A stretch of 64,000 nt of DNA from Deinococcus sp. Arct2-2 (GCF_004801315.1 NZ_SSNW01000001.1:124001-188000), one strand, 5' to 3'; shown: positions 51,098-63,411, counted from the stretch's first letter. The notes: generated by a model not told the origin, from the sequence alone. Translations and numbers: made by a program.

Positions 51098-52434
51098 AGA
51101 TTCACAACCGCTCCCGTGTGATGCAGGTGTTGGCGCTCGCCATGTTCACGCTGTTGGTATGGGCCTATGCCCAACTGGAATGGGGCTTGCCGCAGGGCAT
51201 CCGGCGCACGGTGGTGCAGTCTCGCGGCTCCATCGTGGCTTCCGACGGGTCGGTGCTGGCCCGCAGCGTCAGCGGCAAACGGGTGTATCCGCAGGGCACG
51301 CTGGCGGGGCAAGTCGTGGGCATGATGGGCAGCACCGAGGGGCTGGAAGGGCTGGAAGTGGCCTACAACAACTCTTTGGCTGCCGGGGAAGACCTGAAGC
51401 TGACCCTCGATCCGCGCACGCAGGCCAATGCGGAGGCGGCTCTCGCCGAAGGGGTCAAGAAGCATCAAGGTGAATACGGCTCTGTGGTGGTCATCGAAAC
51501 CCGCACAGGCCGGGTGCTGGCCGCCGCCAGTTATCCGCCCTTCAATCCCAACGAGTGGCGCACCTACAGCCCTGATGCCCGCCGCAACCGTCCCTTTTTG
51601 GATGTGTTCGAGCCGGGTTCCACTATTAAAGGACTGGTGGTAGGAGCCGCCCTGAACGAAGGCCACACCACGCCTACCACCGTATATGACACGCCTATGC
51701 GCCGCTATGTGGGTGGGCGCTGGGGCAGCACCATCGGCGACGCTGTAGATCACCCCAGCCAACTGACCACCAAACAGGTCTTGCGCTACAGCAGCAACGT
51801 GGGCATGAGCCACATCGTCGAGCATTTTCCGGCAGCCGACATGCGAAATTATCTGAGCCAGTACGGCTTCGGACAAGATGTGGCGCTTCCGGTGGTCTCC
51901 ACGTCTACAGGCCGCTTGCAGGCCCTCCGCAAGTGGGACGATCTGGTGCGGGCCACCAACGCCTTTGGGCAAGGCATGAGCAGCACGACATTGCAACTGG
52001 CCGCCGCCTTCAATGTGCTGGCTAACGACGGTCTGTACGTGTCGCCCCGGCTCGTGGAAGGCTCTGGCGCAGGCGAGCGGCGTGAGGTCGTGCGCCCCGA
52101 AACGGCCAAAACCATGCGCGTTCTTCTTCAGGCCGTTATTGACGACGGAATTTTCCATGCCGCAGGCATCAAAGGGTATGCACTGGGAGGCAAAACGGGT
52201 ACGGCTCAGGTCGTTGTAGATGGCAAATACTCCAACAGCCTCTACGACAGCGTCTTTGCCGGATTCTTCCCCGCCGACGCGCCCCGTGTGACGGTAGCCG
52301 TCATGGTTCACGGCGCAAAACTCGACTATCACGGTTCACAGTTGGCCGCCCCCATCTACCGCGAAGTGGCTTCTGGAATGTTATCTGAGTGGGGAGCGGC
52401 TCCCACAGTGGCCGACAAGAAACCAGAACAGTAA
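51088..52434 (+). CDS. Penicillin-binding protein 2/3-type transpeptidase
   Basis: A 448-residue class B PBP. One membrane helix near the N-terminus (VLALAMFTLLVWAYA), RGSIVASDGSVLARS pedestal, then the transpeptidase: SxxK S178-T-I-K181 (EPGSTIKG), SxN S235-S-N237 (YSSNVGM), KTG K369-T-G371 (GGKTGTAQV). Its place after the FtsL-like gene makes it the division transpeptidase (FtsI) candidate. It is shorter than enterobacterial FtsI because the PBP-dimer domain is small. GTG start. Confidence 0.93.
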   Translation: MEVKIHNRSRVMQVLALAMFTLLVWAYAQLEWGLPQGIRRTVVQSRGSIVASDGSVLARSVSGKRVYPQGTLAGQVVGMMGSTEGLEGLEVAYNNSLAAGEDLKLTLDPRTQANAEAALAEGVKKHQGEYGSVVVIETRTGRVLAAASYPPFNPNEWRTYSPDARRNRPFLDVFEPGSTIKGLVVGAALNEGHTTPTTVYDTPMRRYVGGRWGSTIGDAVDHPSQLTTKQVLRYSSNVGMSHIVEHFPAADMRNYLSQYGFGQDVALPVVSTSTGRLQALRKWDDLVRATNAFGQGMSSTTLQLAAAFNVLANDGLYVSPRLVEGSGAGERREVVRPETAKTMRVLLQAVIDDGIFHAAGIKGYALGGKTGTAQVVVDGKYSNSLYDSVFAGFFPADAPRVTVAVMVHGAKLDYHGSQLAAPIYREVASGMLSEWGAAPTVADKKPEQ

Positions 52435-52796
52435 GGCGAGCATACGTCTAGCCCAGCCAGTCGCCTCGGCTTTTCTGATCCAAAAACATGCTGTCATCCT
52501 TAAACACAGTGTCACTCTCAAATAAAATGTGAGTCTTATGAGAACGCGGAGTGGCCCGAGCCTTGGGTCACTCCGTACCTCATGCCGGAACACTTCTGCT
52601 GCACCCGAATAGGGGGGACGAAGGCCGATTTCGGTCTATTGTCGAGCTTCAAACCCCCAAATAGGGGTCTGATGTCATCCTCATCTTATTTTATTATAAG
52701 AAAATGAATGAGTAAATTAGAATATATCTCATAAACATGTTCTCGTACCAGTCGCGCTCTATGACTGCCTATGAACAAAATGTCACAAAAATATTT
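52435..52796. other. AT-rich intergenic stretch after the PBP gene
   Basis: Strikingly low in GC compared with the rest, especially 52680-52800. It contains hairpins: CGGAGTG...CACTCCG (about 52547-52575), ACCCC-caaata-GGGGT (about 52653-52667). It may be the remains of imported DNA or a regulatory/structural segment. No ORF of its own is convincing apart from the feature at 52797. Confidence 0.6.
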
Positions 52797-53045
52797 TTAT
52801 AAATATGAGTTTAGAAAACCCATAATCTCATAAGCCTGCCATTCTGTCCCATTAGGCTCATACAGGAAGAAAGCGGGTTGGCCCTGTGCTGTCTGTTCTG
52901 CACTGATCAGTGGGTTGACCCGTTCAAAAGTTGCCTGATCAACATGTATTTCCGGCAGAGTTGCCCCAAGCCCTCGCCAGATCAACTGTTTCGCCAGATC
53001 AAGACGCTCAACGACGCACTCACTCTGACTGACCCAGAAAGCCGA
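52797..53045 (-). pseudogene. Possible truncated or short ORF, protein-like tail
   Basis: The last about 80 codons of a minus-strand frame look protein-like: RLDLAKQLIWRGLG, LPEIHVDQATFERVNPLI, AQGQPAFFLYEPNGTEWQAYEIMGFLNSYL. Codon use is more AT-rich than the genome. Upstream the frame runs into the antisense of the 3D-domain gene, so no full N-terminus exists. It may be a 5'-truncated remnant, or a small gene starting at TTG/GTC-type codons. No family is recognised. Confidence 0.35.
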
Positions 53046-53088
53046 GAACCACCACGGACGCGCCCCGTGCCCGTCCGCAGGAGAATCC

Positions 53089-53784
53089 ATGCTTAAAACG
53101 CTCAACCGCTTCATTCGGACTGTTGTTATCTTGACCCTCGGCGCTGCTAGCGCGGCCCCCGCTCTGCCCGCCGCGACGTTGGCCGCAGACGCCGTGAAGG
53201 ACGTACTGACGAGCATGGCCCCTGCTCCAGTCGTCCCGGCCCCCGTGCAGGCCGCTGCCGCCCAACCGACTGCGGCCCAAACGACAGCCGCACAAACCAC
53301 AGCCGCACAGAACCGGGCAGCCGCTATTGCTCAGGCAAGCCGCGCTGCACCTGCTCCGGCCCGCGCCGCTGTGCCTACGCCCGTTCGCGCCGCGACTCCT
53401 GCGCCTACCCGCAGCGTGCCCACCACCGCGCCGCTTGCACAGGCCCCTGTGCGTACAGGCCGCACCGCCATCGTGCGGGCCACCGCCTACAACAGCCTTG
53501 CCGGTCAGACCGACAGCTCGCCCTTTATTACGGCTACCGGAACCCGTACCCGGCCCGGCGTGGTGGCCCTCAGCCGCGACCTACTGCGTTCCTTCCCTTA
53601 CGGCAGCAAAATCATGCTGGAAGACATGAGCGGACGCTACAACAACATGCTGAAAGGCCGCATTTTTGTTGTGGAAGACACGATGGCTGCCCGCAAAACC
53701 AACAGTCTCGACATTTGGATGGGCACCCGCAGCGAAGCCATCCGATTTGGCGCACGCACCCTGCGAATCACCGCCATCCGTTAA
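53089..53784 (+). CDS. 3D-domain-containing exported protein
   Basis: A 231-residue exported protein. Signal peptide [27 protein letters not shown], an Ala/Pro/Gln/Thr-rich linker (with AAQTTAAQTTAAQ) to residue about 120, then a 3D domain: ATAYNSLAGQTDSSPFITATGTRTRPGVVALSRDLL, YGSKIMLED, FVVEDTMAARKTNSLDIWMG. The three Asp-containing motifs of 3D domains, related to the MltA/RlpA double-psi barrel, are visible. It probably acts on cell wall glycan. ATG 53089 follows AGGAGA. Confidence 0.88.
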   Translation: MLKTLNRFIRTVVILTLGAASAAPALPAATLAADAVKDVLTSMAPAPVVPAPVQAAAAQPTAAQTTAAQTTAAQNRAAAIAQASRAAPAPARAAVPTPVRAATPAPTRSVPTTAPLAQAPVRTGRTAIVRATAYNSLAGQTDSSPFITATGTRTRPGVVALSRDLLRSFPYGSKIMLEDMSGRYNNMLKGRIFVVEDTMAARKTNSLDIWMGTRSEAIRFGARTLRITAIR

Positions 53785-53803
53785 CCCCTCCAACGTTTGA
53801 GTT

Positions 53804-53833
53804 GACCTGTCCTATTTGGGGCAGGTCATTTTT
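53804..53833 (+). terminator. Terminator after the 3D-domain gene
   Basis: GACCTG (53804-53809) pairs with CAGGTC (53822-53827), followed by TTTTT. Confidence 0.75.
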
Positions 53834-53900
53834 GTTGGCTATTCGTTGATCACTGTAAGGCTAAAGTTCTGGCTTTCCGGCGCAGGCGGTACCATGACCT

Positions 53901-55400
53901 ATGCCCAAGCAGTTTCTATACTCGCGGCCTCTTGCGGGCCTCAGTTTTTCTGTGGCGCGGCGGACGCTGCTGGTATCAGCCCTCTTAAGTGCGCTGGCAA
54001 CGGCCCAAACTGCTGCCCCCCAGCCCAGTTTCGAGGGCCAGATCATCTATCAGGTCATGCCTGACCGCTTTGCCGATGGCAACACCGCCAACAATGCTGG
54101 CGTAGACCGGGCCAATCCGCGTGCGTGGCACGGCGGCGACCTGCGCGGACTGACCGCCAAGCTGCCCTACATTCAGCAGTTGGGCGCGACGGCCCTCTGG
54201 ATGACGCCCATTTACCGTCAGCAGTCCGGCAATTCCTTTGAAACGGCGGCCTATCACGGCTACTGGCCTGCCGACTTTCAGGACGTAGACCCGCATTTTG
54301 GGACGCTGAACGACTTCGATACCCTGATCGGGGCCACCCAGAAGGCCGGAATGCGCGTGGTACTCGATCAGGTCATCAACCATTACGGGTACGCTGCCGA
54401 CGTGGTGAAACAACAGCCCGCATGGTTTAACGGAGAAGCCGAGTGCGCCGCGACGACCAACAAGGACGTGGACTGCGCGTTGGCGGGTCTGCCTGATCTC
54501 AAACAGTCCAGCCCAGAGGTTCAGGCAGTGTTGTTTGGCGCTGCCGATTTTTGGCGCAAGCGGGGCGTAGATGCCTTCCGGTACGACGCGATCAAGCATG
54601 TCGAGCGGCCATTTCTGAACACGCTACTGGCAAAAGACCGCGCCGCCGGAACATGGACATTGGGCGAGTGGTACGACGCCGATACGGGCACGGTGGCCGA
54701 GTGGCAGAAGGCCGGATTTGACAGCCTGTTCTTGTTCAGTCTTCAGGCCGCCATGCGCGACGCCATCATGAGCGGGCAGGGGCTTGACCGGGTGGCCGGG
54801 GTGCTGGCGCGGGCAGACGAACTCCAGCGGCCCGGCGAAGTGGCCCTGTTTTTGGACAACCATGACGTGCCGCGTTTTGCCAACGGCACTCTGTTTGAAG
54901 ACGATGGACAGGCCCGCACCAAATACGGCCTGCGGGCGCTGATGACCCTGCGCGGCGTGCCTGTGATCTGGCAAGGCACCGAGATCGCCATGCGCGGCGG
55001 CACCGACCCAGACAACCGCCGCGACATGCGCTTCGAAGCCGATTGGACGCCCGCCGAACGCAGTGTCTTCGAGGTGGCCCGCGACGCCATCACTGCGCGT
55101 AAGGCCAGTCCATCTCTGAGCCGGGGGGCGCAAAAGCTGTTGCCCGTGCCTCTGAAGCTGGAGAGTGACTTGCTCTTGTTTACCCGAGAACTGAACGGCG
55201 AACCTGTGTTGGCCGCGTGGCACAACGGTAAAGCCCGTCAGTCGTATTCCATTCGACTCTCGGCGCTGGGGTTGACGGTGGGGAATTTGGCAGCCACCCG
55301 CAGCCTCTTCGCGGGGCAAGATGCCAAGGTCAGCGTCAGCGGGGGATTTTTGCACCTAAGTCTGCCGGGGCGGGATGCGGCGGCGTTTGCTTTGAAATAG
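53901..55400 (+). CDS. Secreted alpha-amylase-family (GH13) glycoside hydrolase
   Basis: A 499-residue exported GH13 enzyme. Signal region ends near TAQTA; the barrel starts at IIYQVMPDRFADG. Catalytic residues: D229 in FRYDAIKH (nucleophile), E256 in LGEWYD (acid/base), D322 in FLDNHDVPRF. YHGYWPADFQDVDPHFG and VVLDQVINHYG are the conserved regions I-II. A C-terminal beta domain follows (ALKLESDLLLFTRELNGEPVLAAWHN). It degrades alpha-glucans such as starch or maltodextrin; consistent with the sugar ABC transporter encoded in the same window. TACCAT lies 5 nt before the ATG. Confidence 0.93.
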   Translation: MPKQFLYSRPLAGLSFSVARRTLLVSALLSALATAQTAAPQPSFEGQIIYQVMPDRFADGNTANNAGVDRANPRAWHGGDLRGLTAKLPYIQQLGATALWMTPIYRQQSGNSFETAAYHGYWPADFQDVDPHFGTLNDFDTLIGATQKAGMRVVLDQVINHYGYAADVVKQQPAWFNGEAECAATTNKDVDCALAGLPDLKQSSPEVQAVLFGAADFWRKRGVDAFRYDAIKHVERPFLNTLLAKDRAAGTWTLGEWYDADTGTVAEWQKAGFDSLFLFSLQAAMRDAIMSGQGLDRVAGVLARADELQRPGEVALFLDNHDVPRFANGTLFEDDGQARTKYGLRALMTLRGVPVIWQGTEIAMRGGTDPDNRRDMRFEADWTPAERSVFEVARDAITARKASPSLSRGAQKLLPVPLKLESDLLLFTRELNGEPVLAAWHNGKARQSYSIRLSALGLTVGNLAATRSLFAGQDAKVSVSGGFLHLSLPGRDAAAFALK

Positions 55401-55790
55401 GGCGTTGGATTGGGGGTTTTGGGGCTTGTCTCACGGTTTTGCCCCACCCCCCAGCCCCCTACCCCACCGGGTAGGGGGAGCGGCGCTCCGCTGAGGAGGA
55501 TTGATCTTGTCGAATTTTGACTCGGCTAAATCCTTCACCTGAAGCGGAATTGCCAGTCGTCTTGACACTGGAATTGGCCCACCCGCGGCGCGGATGACGG
55601 CCTCACACGGACTTGGGCGGGAACGTTGTGGAGTGGAGGTGTCGTGGGTGTTAGCTCCTCACCTTTGAGGGGGGAGGCTGGGACTCGCAGAGCTGCGCCC
55701 GCAGAGGGGGTGAATGAGCAACGCGATTGCCCTGCCTTAGACCCTCAGACCTTAGACCCTTAGACCTGCCGCCACGCCGTCATCCAACTC
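55401..55790. repeat. Interspersed intergenic repeat (copy H)
   Basis: Contains CCCCCAGCCCCCTACCCCAC, GGGTAGGGGGAGCGGCGCTCC, GAGGGGGGAGGCTGGGACTC, GTGAATGAGCAACGCGATTGCCC and CTTAGACCCTCAGACCTTAG. The middle (55500-55620) is unique sequence with no gene. Confidence 0.65.
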
Positions 55791-56174
55791 TTACGCCCGC
55801 AAAGCAGGCGGATCGGGCAACAGATACGTGGCTTGCGGCTTCCAGCGGCCCTGCGCTTTGTTGCGCGGCACTGGATGTTCCCCCTTGCCAAAGTGCACCA
55901 TGCGGAAGCGCCAGCGTTTGAAATGCAGTTCTCCCGCTTCGGCGTAGATCAGTTGCACATCTACGTTGGCAGCGGCTGGGTCGGTGTCGGCGGCGGCCAG
56001 CACCACAAAGGTCTGCAACGTTCGTACCCGGTACGTTTGGCGCACCTTGCCCACAGGTTGTTTTTTCAGCGGTGTGCCCTGCTTGGGCAGTAGGCGGGCC
56101 ATTTCGTTATACGCCCCGGCCTGCCAGAGCGTCAGGAATTCGGTGACGGCTTGCTGGGGGGTGTGGGTGTTCAT
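55791..56174 (-). CDS. Hypothetical NTF2-like protein
   Basis: A 127-residue protein: TPQQAVTEFLTLWQAGAYNEMARLLPKQGTP resembles the opening helices of NTF2-like proteins, followed by beta strands (YRVRTLQTFVVLAAADTDP, VDVQLIYAEAGELHFKRWRFRMVHFG) and a basic end. Function unknown. ATG 56174 is chosen because it begins the conserved helix; the ATG at 56189 would add five residues. Confidence 0.7.
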   Translation of the reverse strand: MNTHTPQQAVTEFLTLWQAGAYNEMARLLPKQGTPLKKQPVGKVRQTYRVRTLQTFVVLAAADTDPAAANVDVQLIYAEAGELHFKRWRFRMVHFGKGEHPVPRNKAQGRWKPQATYLLPDPPALRA

Positions 56175-56375
56175 GGCGCAGGATGGCACATGGGTGGGGC
56201 CGCCGCCTTACTGCAAGTGGCTTAGGCCAAATGGGGTGGGTACAGCGAAGTGGCCCCACAAGGTCTTGATCTTGTAGAAATTCTTGTACTGCCTGAACGT
56301 GTGCATGACGCATCCAGCACGCCTGTCACACTGACCACTCACAAAGTTTAGTCTTGGCGGCCCTCAGCTCACGCT

Positions 56376-59708
<3,333 letters not shown>

Positions 59709-59724
59709 CAGTGAAGGGGGTTGG

Positions 59725-59867
59725 AGGCGTCAGTCTAAGGGGCGAGAGTCGAAGGGTCTAAGGAAGGTCAAGGGTGACTTCCTCTAGGGATCTGGCGGCG
59801 GAACAGGCTTATAGCCTAAGCATCAGAACTTATGCGCCACAGCCAATCTCTACTGATCGGCGCACTC
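59725..59867. other. Intergenic stretch between GerMN gene end and smc start
   Basis: Contains a fragment of the interspersed repeat (AGTCTAAGGGGCGAGAGTCGAAGGGTCTAAGG split over 59735-59763). No gene or clear terminator. Confidence 0.45.
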
Positions 59868-60419
59868 TTATTGATCGGCGCAGTCTTGCCGCGTAAACGC
59901 CTCACGCAGATCAAGCTGACCTAGTGTCTCTACATCTTGACCATTCACCAAAAAGGTCACGTCCGCGCCCCGCGTTTCCAGCAAGGTGCGCGTGAGGGTA
60001 CACAGCAACATCAGGTGGCCGCCGCTGCCATATTTCAGGTTTAGGTAAGCGCTGGGCAGGTCTACAAAGTAGTGAGCGCCGCGAATGTACACGCGGGGGG
60101 CGGCTGTGCCTTTGGGTACCACAGCCAGATTGCCCGCCGCGCTTGGCCCGCCCGCCCATGCGTTCAGCGCCGCCTGAGCCAACGCGCCGGGGTTTTCCTG
60201 CGTGACCTGCACGGTGCGGGTTTCGGCCTTCATGCTCTGGACTTGGGCGTCGCTGTAATACACCTTGACCTTCACGTCGCGCTGCTGGGCCAGTTGCAAT
60301 TTGGGCGCGTCGGGCTTGGCGGGCGGTTTTTGCACCGTTTGGTAAGCCGTATAAGCGGCGATCAGCAGCAGCAGCGTGACCACATTGAACAAGGAAAACA
60401 GACGTTTGATGGCGTTCAC
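59868..60419 (-). CDS. GerMN domain-containing membrane protein
   Basis: A 183-residue protein with one N-terminal membrane helix (VVTLLLLIAAYTAYQTV) and an exported GerMN domain: RDVKVKVYYSDAQVQSMKAETRTVQVTQENPGALAQAALNAWAGGP, RVYIRGAHYFVDLPSAYLN, GGHLMLLCTLTRTLLETRGADVTFLVNGQDVETLG. The pattern of family (Y-D/S...v--L...) is clear. GerMN proteins in spore formers and others affect cell-wall processing. The start overlaps the amidase stop by 4 nt. Confidence 0.9.
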   Translation of the reverse strand: MNAIKRLFSLFNVVTLLLLIAAYTAYQTVQKPPAKPDAPKLQLAQQRDVKVKVYYSDAQVQSMKAETRTVQVTQENPGALAQAALNAWAGGPSAAGNLAVVPKGTAAPRVYIRGAHYFVDLPSAYLNLKYGSGGHLMLLCTLTRTLLETRGADVTFLVNGQDVETLGQLDLREAFTRQDCADQ

Positions 60420-61810
60420 TGCGTGGCTCCCTGCGCTGCTTGACCTGCCGCGCCCAACTGACTCGCGTTGTTGGCACGGGCCGTCAGGTAAGTGGCTACG
60501 CTGCGGGCCAGTGCTACGCCCATCGCCTGCAAGCGGGCTTCGGTGCCCAAGTTGGCGCGGTCGGCGGCGTTGCCTGTCCAGCCCAGTTCCAGCAGGAGAG
60601 CGGCTTGAGGAGCCTCACCCAGCGTCAGCAGGCGCGACACGCTGTCTTGTTTGGCGGTTACGCCGCCGCCGCGCAGTTCGCCGCGTAACAACTCGCTGAG
60701 GCGTCGGCTGCCGCCCGAACCGCCCACCACCAATGAGCCGTAAGGCGGCGTGGTTCCGGCCCGCAAGGTGTTCACGATTTGGGCGCTGGCCCGCCCGGTC
60801 TGCTCGTACACGGTGACGCCGCCGCGCCCCGTACCGGGAAAGCGTCCCAAATCGAGAGCTAAAAACACGTCGCTTTGGCGGGCCAGCGTCAGCTTTTCAT
60901 TCAGGCCGAGGGCGCTGCCCGTTTCCCGCGTCAACTTGACTTGCCAGCCCGCCTTTGCCAGCAGTTCGGCGGCGCGGCGGGCCACGTCCAGCGTCACGTC
61001 GCGCCCCAATCCGTCTACGCGGGCGGGGTCTATCACGATCAGGGGCCGCGAAATCCGGTCAAGCAGGGCCACCGTATTCCGGGGAATGCCTGGCCCAGCG
61101 TCGATGACTACCCGCGCTCCACCCGGCCTGACCACCCGGTACACGCGGTAGCCGCTGCCGGGGGGCAAGGGAAAACTGAGCACCAAATCGTTGCCCTGCG
61201 CCTTCACTTCGGCGGCAGGCACGAACGCGCCCCGCGTGGTGTAGCGCCTCGCCTCGCCCTTTAGGCCGCTCAGCGTGACTTGCACGGTGGTGCCGCGCAG
61301 TTCGTCCTTAAAGGCTACGTCGCGTGTCAGGTCAAGCACCAAGCGATCTGAATCCTTCCCGGCGCGGCTGCTGACGCCCTGCAAATTGGGCGCGGCCACC
61401 CGGAAATTGCCGAGTTCGTAGCTGGCTCCCAGTCCCCTCGCCAGTGTATCCAGCGGCAAATACAGCGTTCCGTTGACAAAGGTAGCGGTGCGCCCCGTGA
61501 CCCGCAAAGTATCGAGCTGAACGGTATTGAAGGCGGTGGTGGCCCGCTGATTGTCTTCGTCTATGGGCAGCAGCAGCGTGTGGCCGTAGCCTTCCACGCG
61601 CACCAAACTGCCGTCTTGGTTGATGGTCAGCAGGCGGCTCAGCACATCGCGGCTGGCATATTCGGCCCCGTACAGCCCGATGCTCTGCACCTGCGCCCCG
61701 GCCAGATTGAGGCGCGTGAGGGCCACCTGCGCCCCGGCAATGCCCGCACACAGCAGCGCCGCCGAGAGTAACAAGGGCCGCCAATGCTTGGGAGCAACAG
61801 AGAAACTCAC
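60416..61810 (-). CDS. Amidase_3-like protein with zinc ligands missing (pseudo-amidase)
   Basis: A 464-residue exported protein. Signal peptide, then an AMIN-like beta domain (LRVTGRTATFVNGTLYLPLDTLARGLGASYEL..., SDRLVLDLTRDVAFKDELRGTTVQVTLSG) and a C-terminal amidase_3 fold. The canonical metal residues are replaced: DPGHGG reads DPARVDG, E-K-D-V-T-LDVA reads GRDVTLDVA, SIHAN reads LALDLGRF. Only the terminal Glu motif (LLLELGWTGNAADRANLG) remains. The fold is otherwise well preserved and the frame intact, so it is likely a non-catalytic regulator or binder. Operon with GerMN and smpB; GTG start overlaps the smpB stop. Confidence 0.82.
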   Translation of the reverse strand: MSFSVAPKHWRPLLLSAALLCAGIAGAQVALTRLNLAGAQVQSIGLYGAEYASRDVLSRLLTINQDGSLVRVEGYGHTLLLPIDEDNQRATTAFNTVQLDTLRVTGRTATFVNGTLYLPLDTLARGLGASYELGNFRVAAPNLQGVSSRAGKDSDRLVLDLTRDVAFKDELRGTTVQVTLSGLKGEARRYTTRGAFVPAAEVKAQGNDLVLSFPLPPGSGYRVYRVVRPGGARVVIDAGPGIPRNTVALLDRISRPLIVIDPARVDGLGRDVTLDVARRAAELLAKAGWQVKLTRETGSALGLNEKLTLARQSDVFLALDLGRFPGTGRGGVTVYEQTGRASAQIVNTLRAGTTPPYGSLVVGGSGGSRRLSELLRGELRGGGVTAKQDSVSRLLTLGEAPQAALLLELGWTGNAADRANLGTEARLQAMGVALARSVATYLTARANNASQLGAAGQAAQGATQ

Positions 61811-62238
61811 AGGCTCCGCAGTTCCCGGCGCACCGTTTTCTCAGCTTCAGCACGGCGTTTGTCGTGCAGTTGTTTGCCGCGAGCCAGCGCCAGTTCTATC
61901 TTAAAAACCCGGCCTTTGGCATACAGGCGCGTAGGCACCAGCGTCAGGCCCTTTTGCTCCAGCTGCTTTTTCATTTTCATGATTTCTTGGCGGTGCAGCA
62001 GCAGGCGGCGGGTGCGGCGAGGTTCGTGGTTGTTGTAGGTGGCCTGCGTATACACCGGAATATACAGCCCTTCCAGTTCTACATTTCCATTGGTCAGGCG
62101 AGCAAAGGCGTCGCGGAAATCCACTCCGCCCGCCCTGATGCTCTTGACCTCGCTTCCGGTCAGACTGATGCCCGCCTCGAAGCGCTCTAGCAACTCGTAC
62201 TCGTAATGAGCGCGGCGATTCGTGTACACGTGGGGCAT
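61807..62238 (-). CDS. smpB: SsrA-binding protein SmpB
   Basis: A 143-residue SmpB, partner of tmRNA in trans-translation. Signature: TNRRAHYEYELLERFEAGISLTGSEVKSIRAGGVDFRDAFARLTNGNVELEGLYIPVY, EPRRTRRLLLHRQEI, GLTLVPTRLYAKGRVFKIELALARGKQLHDKR. ATG 62238 gives the conserved start (PHVYTNRRAHYEYEL). The long open frame upstream is repeat DNA. No tmRNA gene is in the window. Confidence 0.97.
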   Translation of the reverse strand: MPHVYTNRRAHYEYELLERFEAGISLTGSEVKSIRAGGVDFRDAFARLTNGNVELEGLYIPVYTQATYNNHEPRRTRRLLLHRQEIMKMKKQLEQKGLTLVPTRLYAKGRVFKIELALARGKQLHDKRRAEAEKTVRRELRSL

Positions 62239-62577
62239 TCTAGCAGGGCCGACATGAATTCCGGTTGGGGAGGAGAAACGGTGAGTGGTGAGGGGGCCGG
62301 GTTGAGTGGGAAAGGCGTGCTGGCCGCATAGTCTTGGGTCGGATTCGTGCAGACCCCCCAGTCTGCTGCGCAGCCAGCCCCCCTCCCTGCGGGCTCTACC
62401 AGTCAAGGGGAGCGCAAAAGCTGTTGTCCTCCCCTCTAAGGGGGGGCGTTGCGCCAGCAACGGGGGGGTTCACACGTAGCGCCAATTTGAGCCGCGTGTC
62501 AACCCCCCGGTCTGCTGCATCCCCCTTAGACGGGAGCAAGCAGTTCTGATCACCTCCAAGAACGCCGGATTCAAACT
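62239..62577. repeat. Interspersed intergenic repeat region upstream of smpB (copy J, variant)
   Basis: GC-rich inverted modules (CCCCCCTCCCTGCGGGC, CCCCTCTAAGGGGGGGCGTTGC, ACCCCCCGGTCTGCTGCATC) distinct in sequence from the main family but similar in layout. No gene is seen. Confidence 0.5.
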
Positions 62578-62630
62578 AAAAACCCGCCCCGTACCAGTCC
62601 AATCGGTTCCGGTACAGAGCGGGTGAAGTC
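62578..62630 (-). terminator. Terminator of the SDR gene
   Basis: On the minus strand ACCCGC...GCGGGT with an inner TGTACCGGA / TGGTACG pairing and a TTTTT tail. Confidence 0.75.
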
Positions 62631-62637
62631 GGGGAAA

Positions 62638-63366
62638 TTACTTTTTAGGCGGGCGGCTGGGGCGCACTTCGACTTTGCTGGGCAGCGTGCGAGCAGGCAT
62701 GTTCAGCAGGTCAACCGTGAGCTGTGCGATGTCTTCCGGCTGAATTTTCCAAGCGTCTTTCTGATCGTCGGGCGTGTGGCCTGCAAAGTGCGTGGCGACG
62801 CTGCCGGGCATGATCTGGGTCACTTTGATGCCGTGTTCGCGCAAGTCCAGCGTCAATACTTCCGACAGCCCGTTCAGGCCGAATTTGCTGGCGTTGTAGG
62901 CTCCGCCGCCTGCAAAGGGGTTTTTGCCTGCCAAGCTGGACAGCGTAAAAATGTACCCGCCGCGCTCCTTCAGCGCCGGAATCGCCGCCTTGATGGTATA
63001 AAACGCGCCGCTGAGGTTGGTGTCGATCACGTCTTGCCACTCTTCGATGCTCAGGTCAGCGATGTTGCCAAAGTGGCCCACGCCCGCATTTACGAACAGC
63101 ACGTCAAGGCTGCCAAACGCCGCCGTATGCGCTTCGACTTCACGCACGAGGGCGGCGGGGTCTTTGACGTCACACACGACGCCGCGTGCGCCGGAGCCGA
63201 CAGCAGCGGCGGCAGCTTCCACTTCATCGGCCTTGCGGCTCGTTAAGGTCACGCCGTAGCCCTGCGCGGCCAGAGCGTGCGCCACAGCCAAGCCGATGCC
63301 TTTGCTGGCTCCGGTGATAAAAGCGCTTTTGGACGGGGTGGTCTGAACAGGAGTCGGTTCGGTCAT
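62638..63366 (-). CDS. Short-chain dehydrogenase/reductase
   Basis: A 242-residue classical SDR. Cofactor loop TGASKGIG (18-25), NAGVG strand (93-97), catalytic Ser (SSL, 143-144), Tyr157 and Lys161 in YNASKFG. The substrate-loop GSVATHFAGHTP is family-typical. NAD(P)-dependent oxidoreductase of unknown substrate; the Arg in LTSRKAD after the second strand favours NADP. ACGTTA (plus strand) gives a TAACGT -10-like box 6 nt before the ATG. Confidence 0.93.
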   Translation of the reverse strand: MTEPTPVQTTPSKSAFITGASKGIGLAVAHALAAQGYGVTLTSRKADEVEAAAAAVGSGARGVVCDVKDPAALVREVEAHTAAFGSLDVLFVNAGVGHFGNIADLSIEEWQDVIDTNLSGAFYTIKAAIPALKERGGYIFTLSSLAGKNPFAGGGAYNASKFGLNGLSEVLTLDLREHGIKVTQIMPGSVATHFAGHTPDDQKDAWKIQPEDIAQLTVDLLNMPARTLPSKVEVRPSRPPKK

Positions 63367-63411
63367 GGTTGGACGTTAACACGGCGGGCAGGAGGGCGTG
63401 GGGCAGGTCGC

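Noticed and set aside
50920..52332. Long minus-strand ORF (470 aa) opposite the PBP gene
   Set aside because: His/Gly/Arg-rich composition is typical of an antisense shadow. The plus strand has a clear transpeptidase.
61807..62460. Longer SmpB starting at 62460
   Set aside because: The extra 74 residues read through intergenic repeat DNA; the conserved SmpB start is at 62238.
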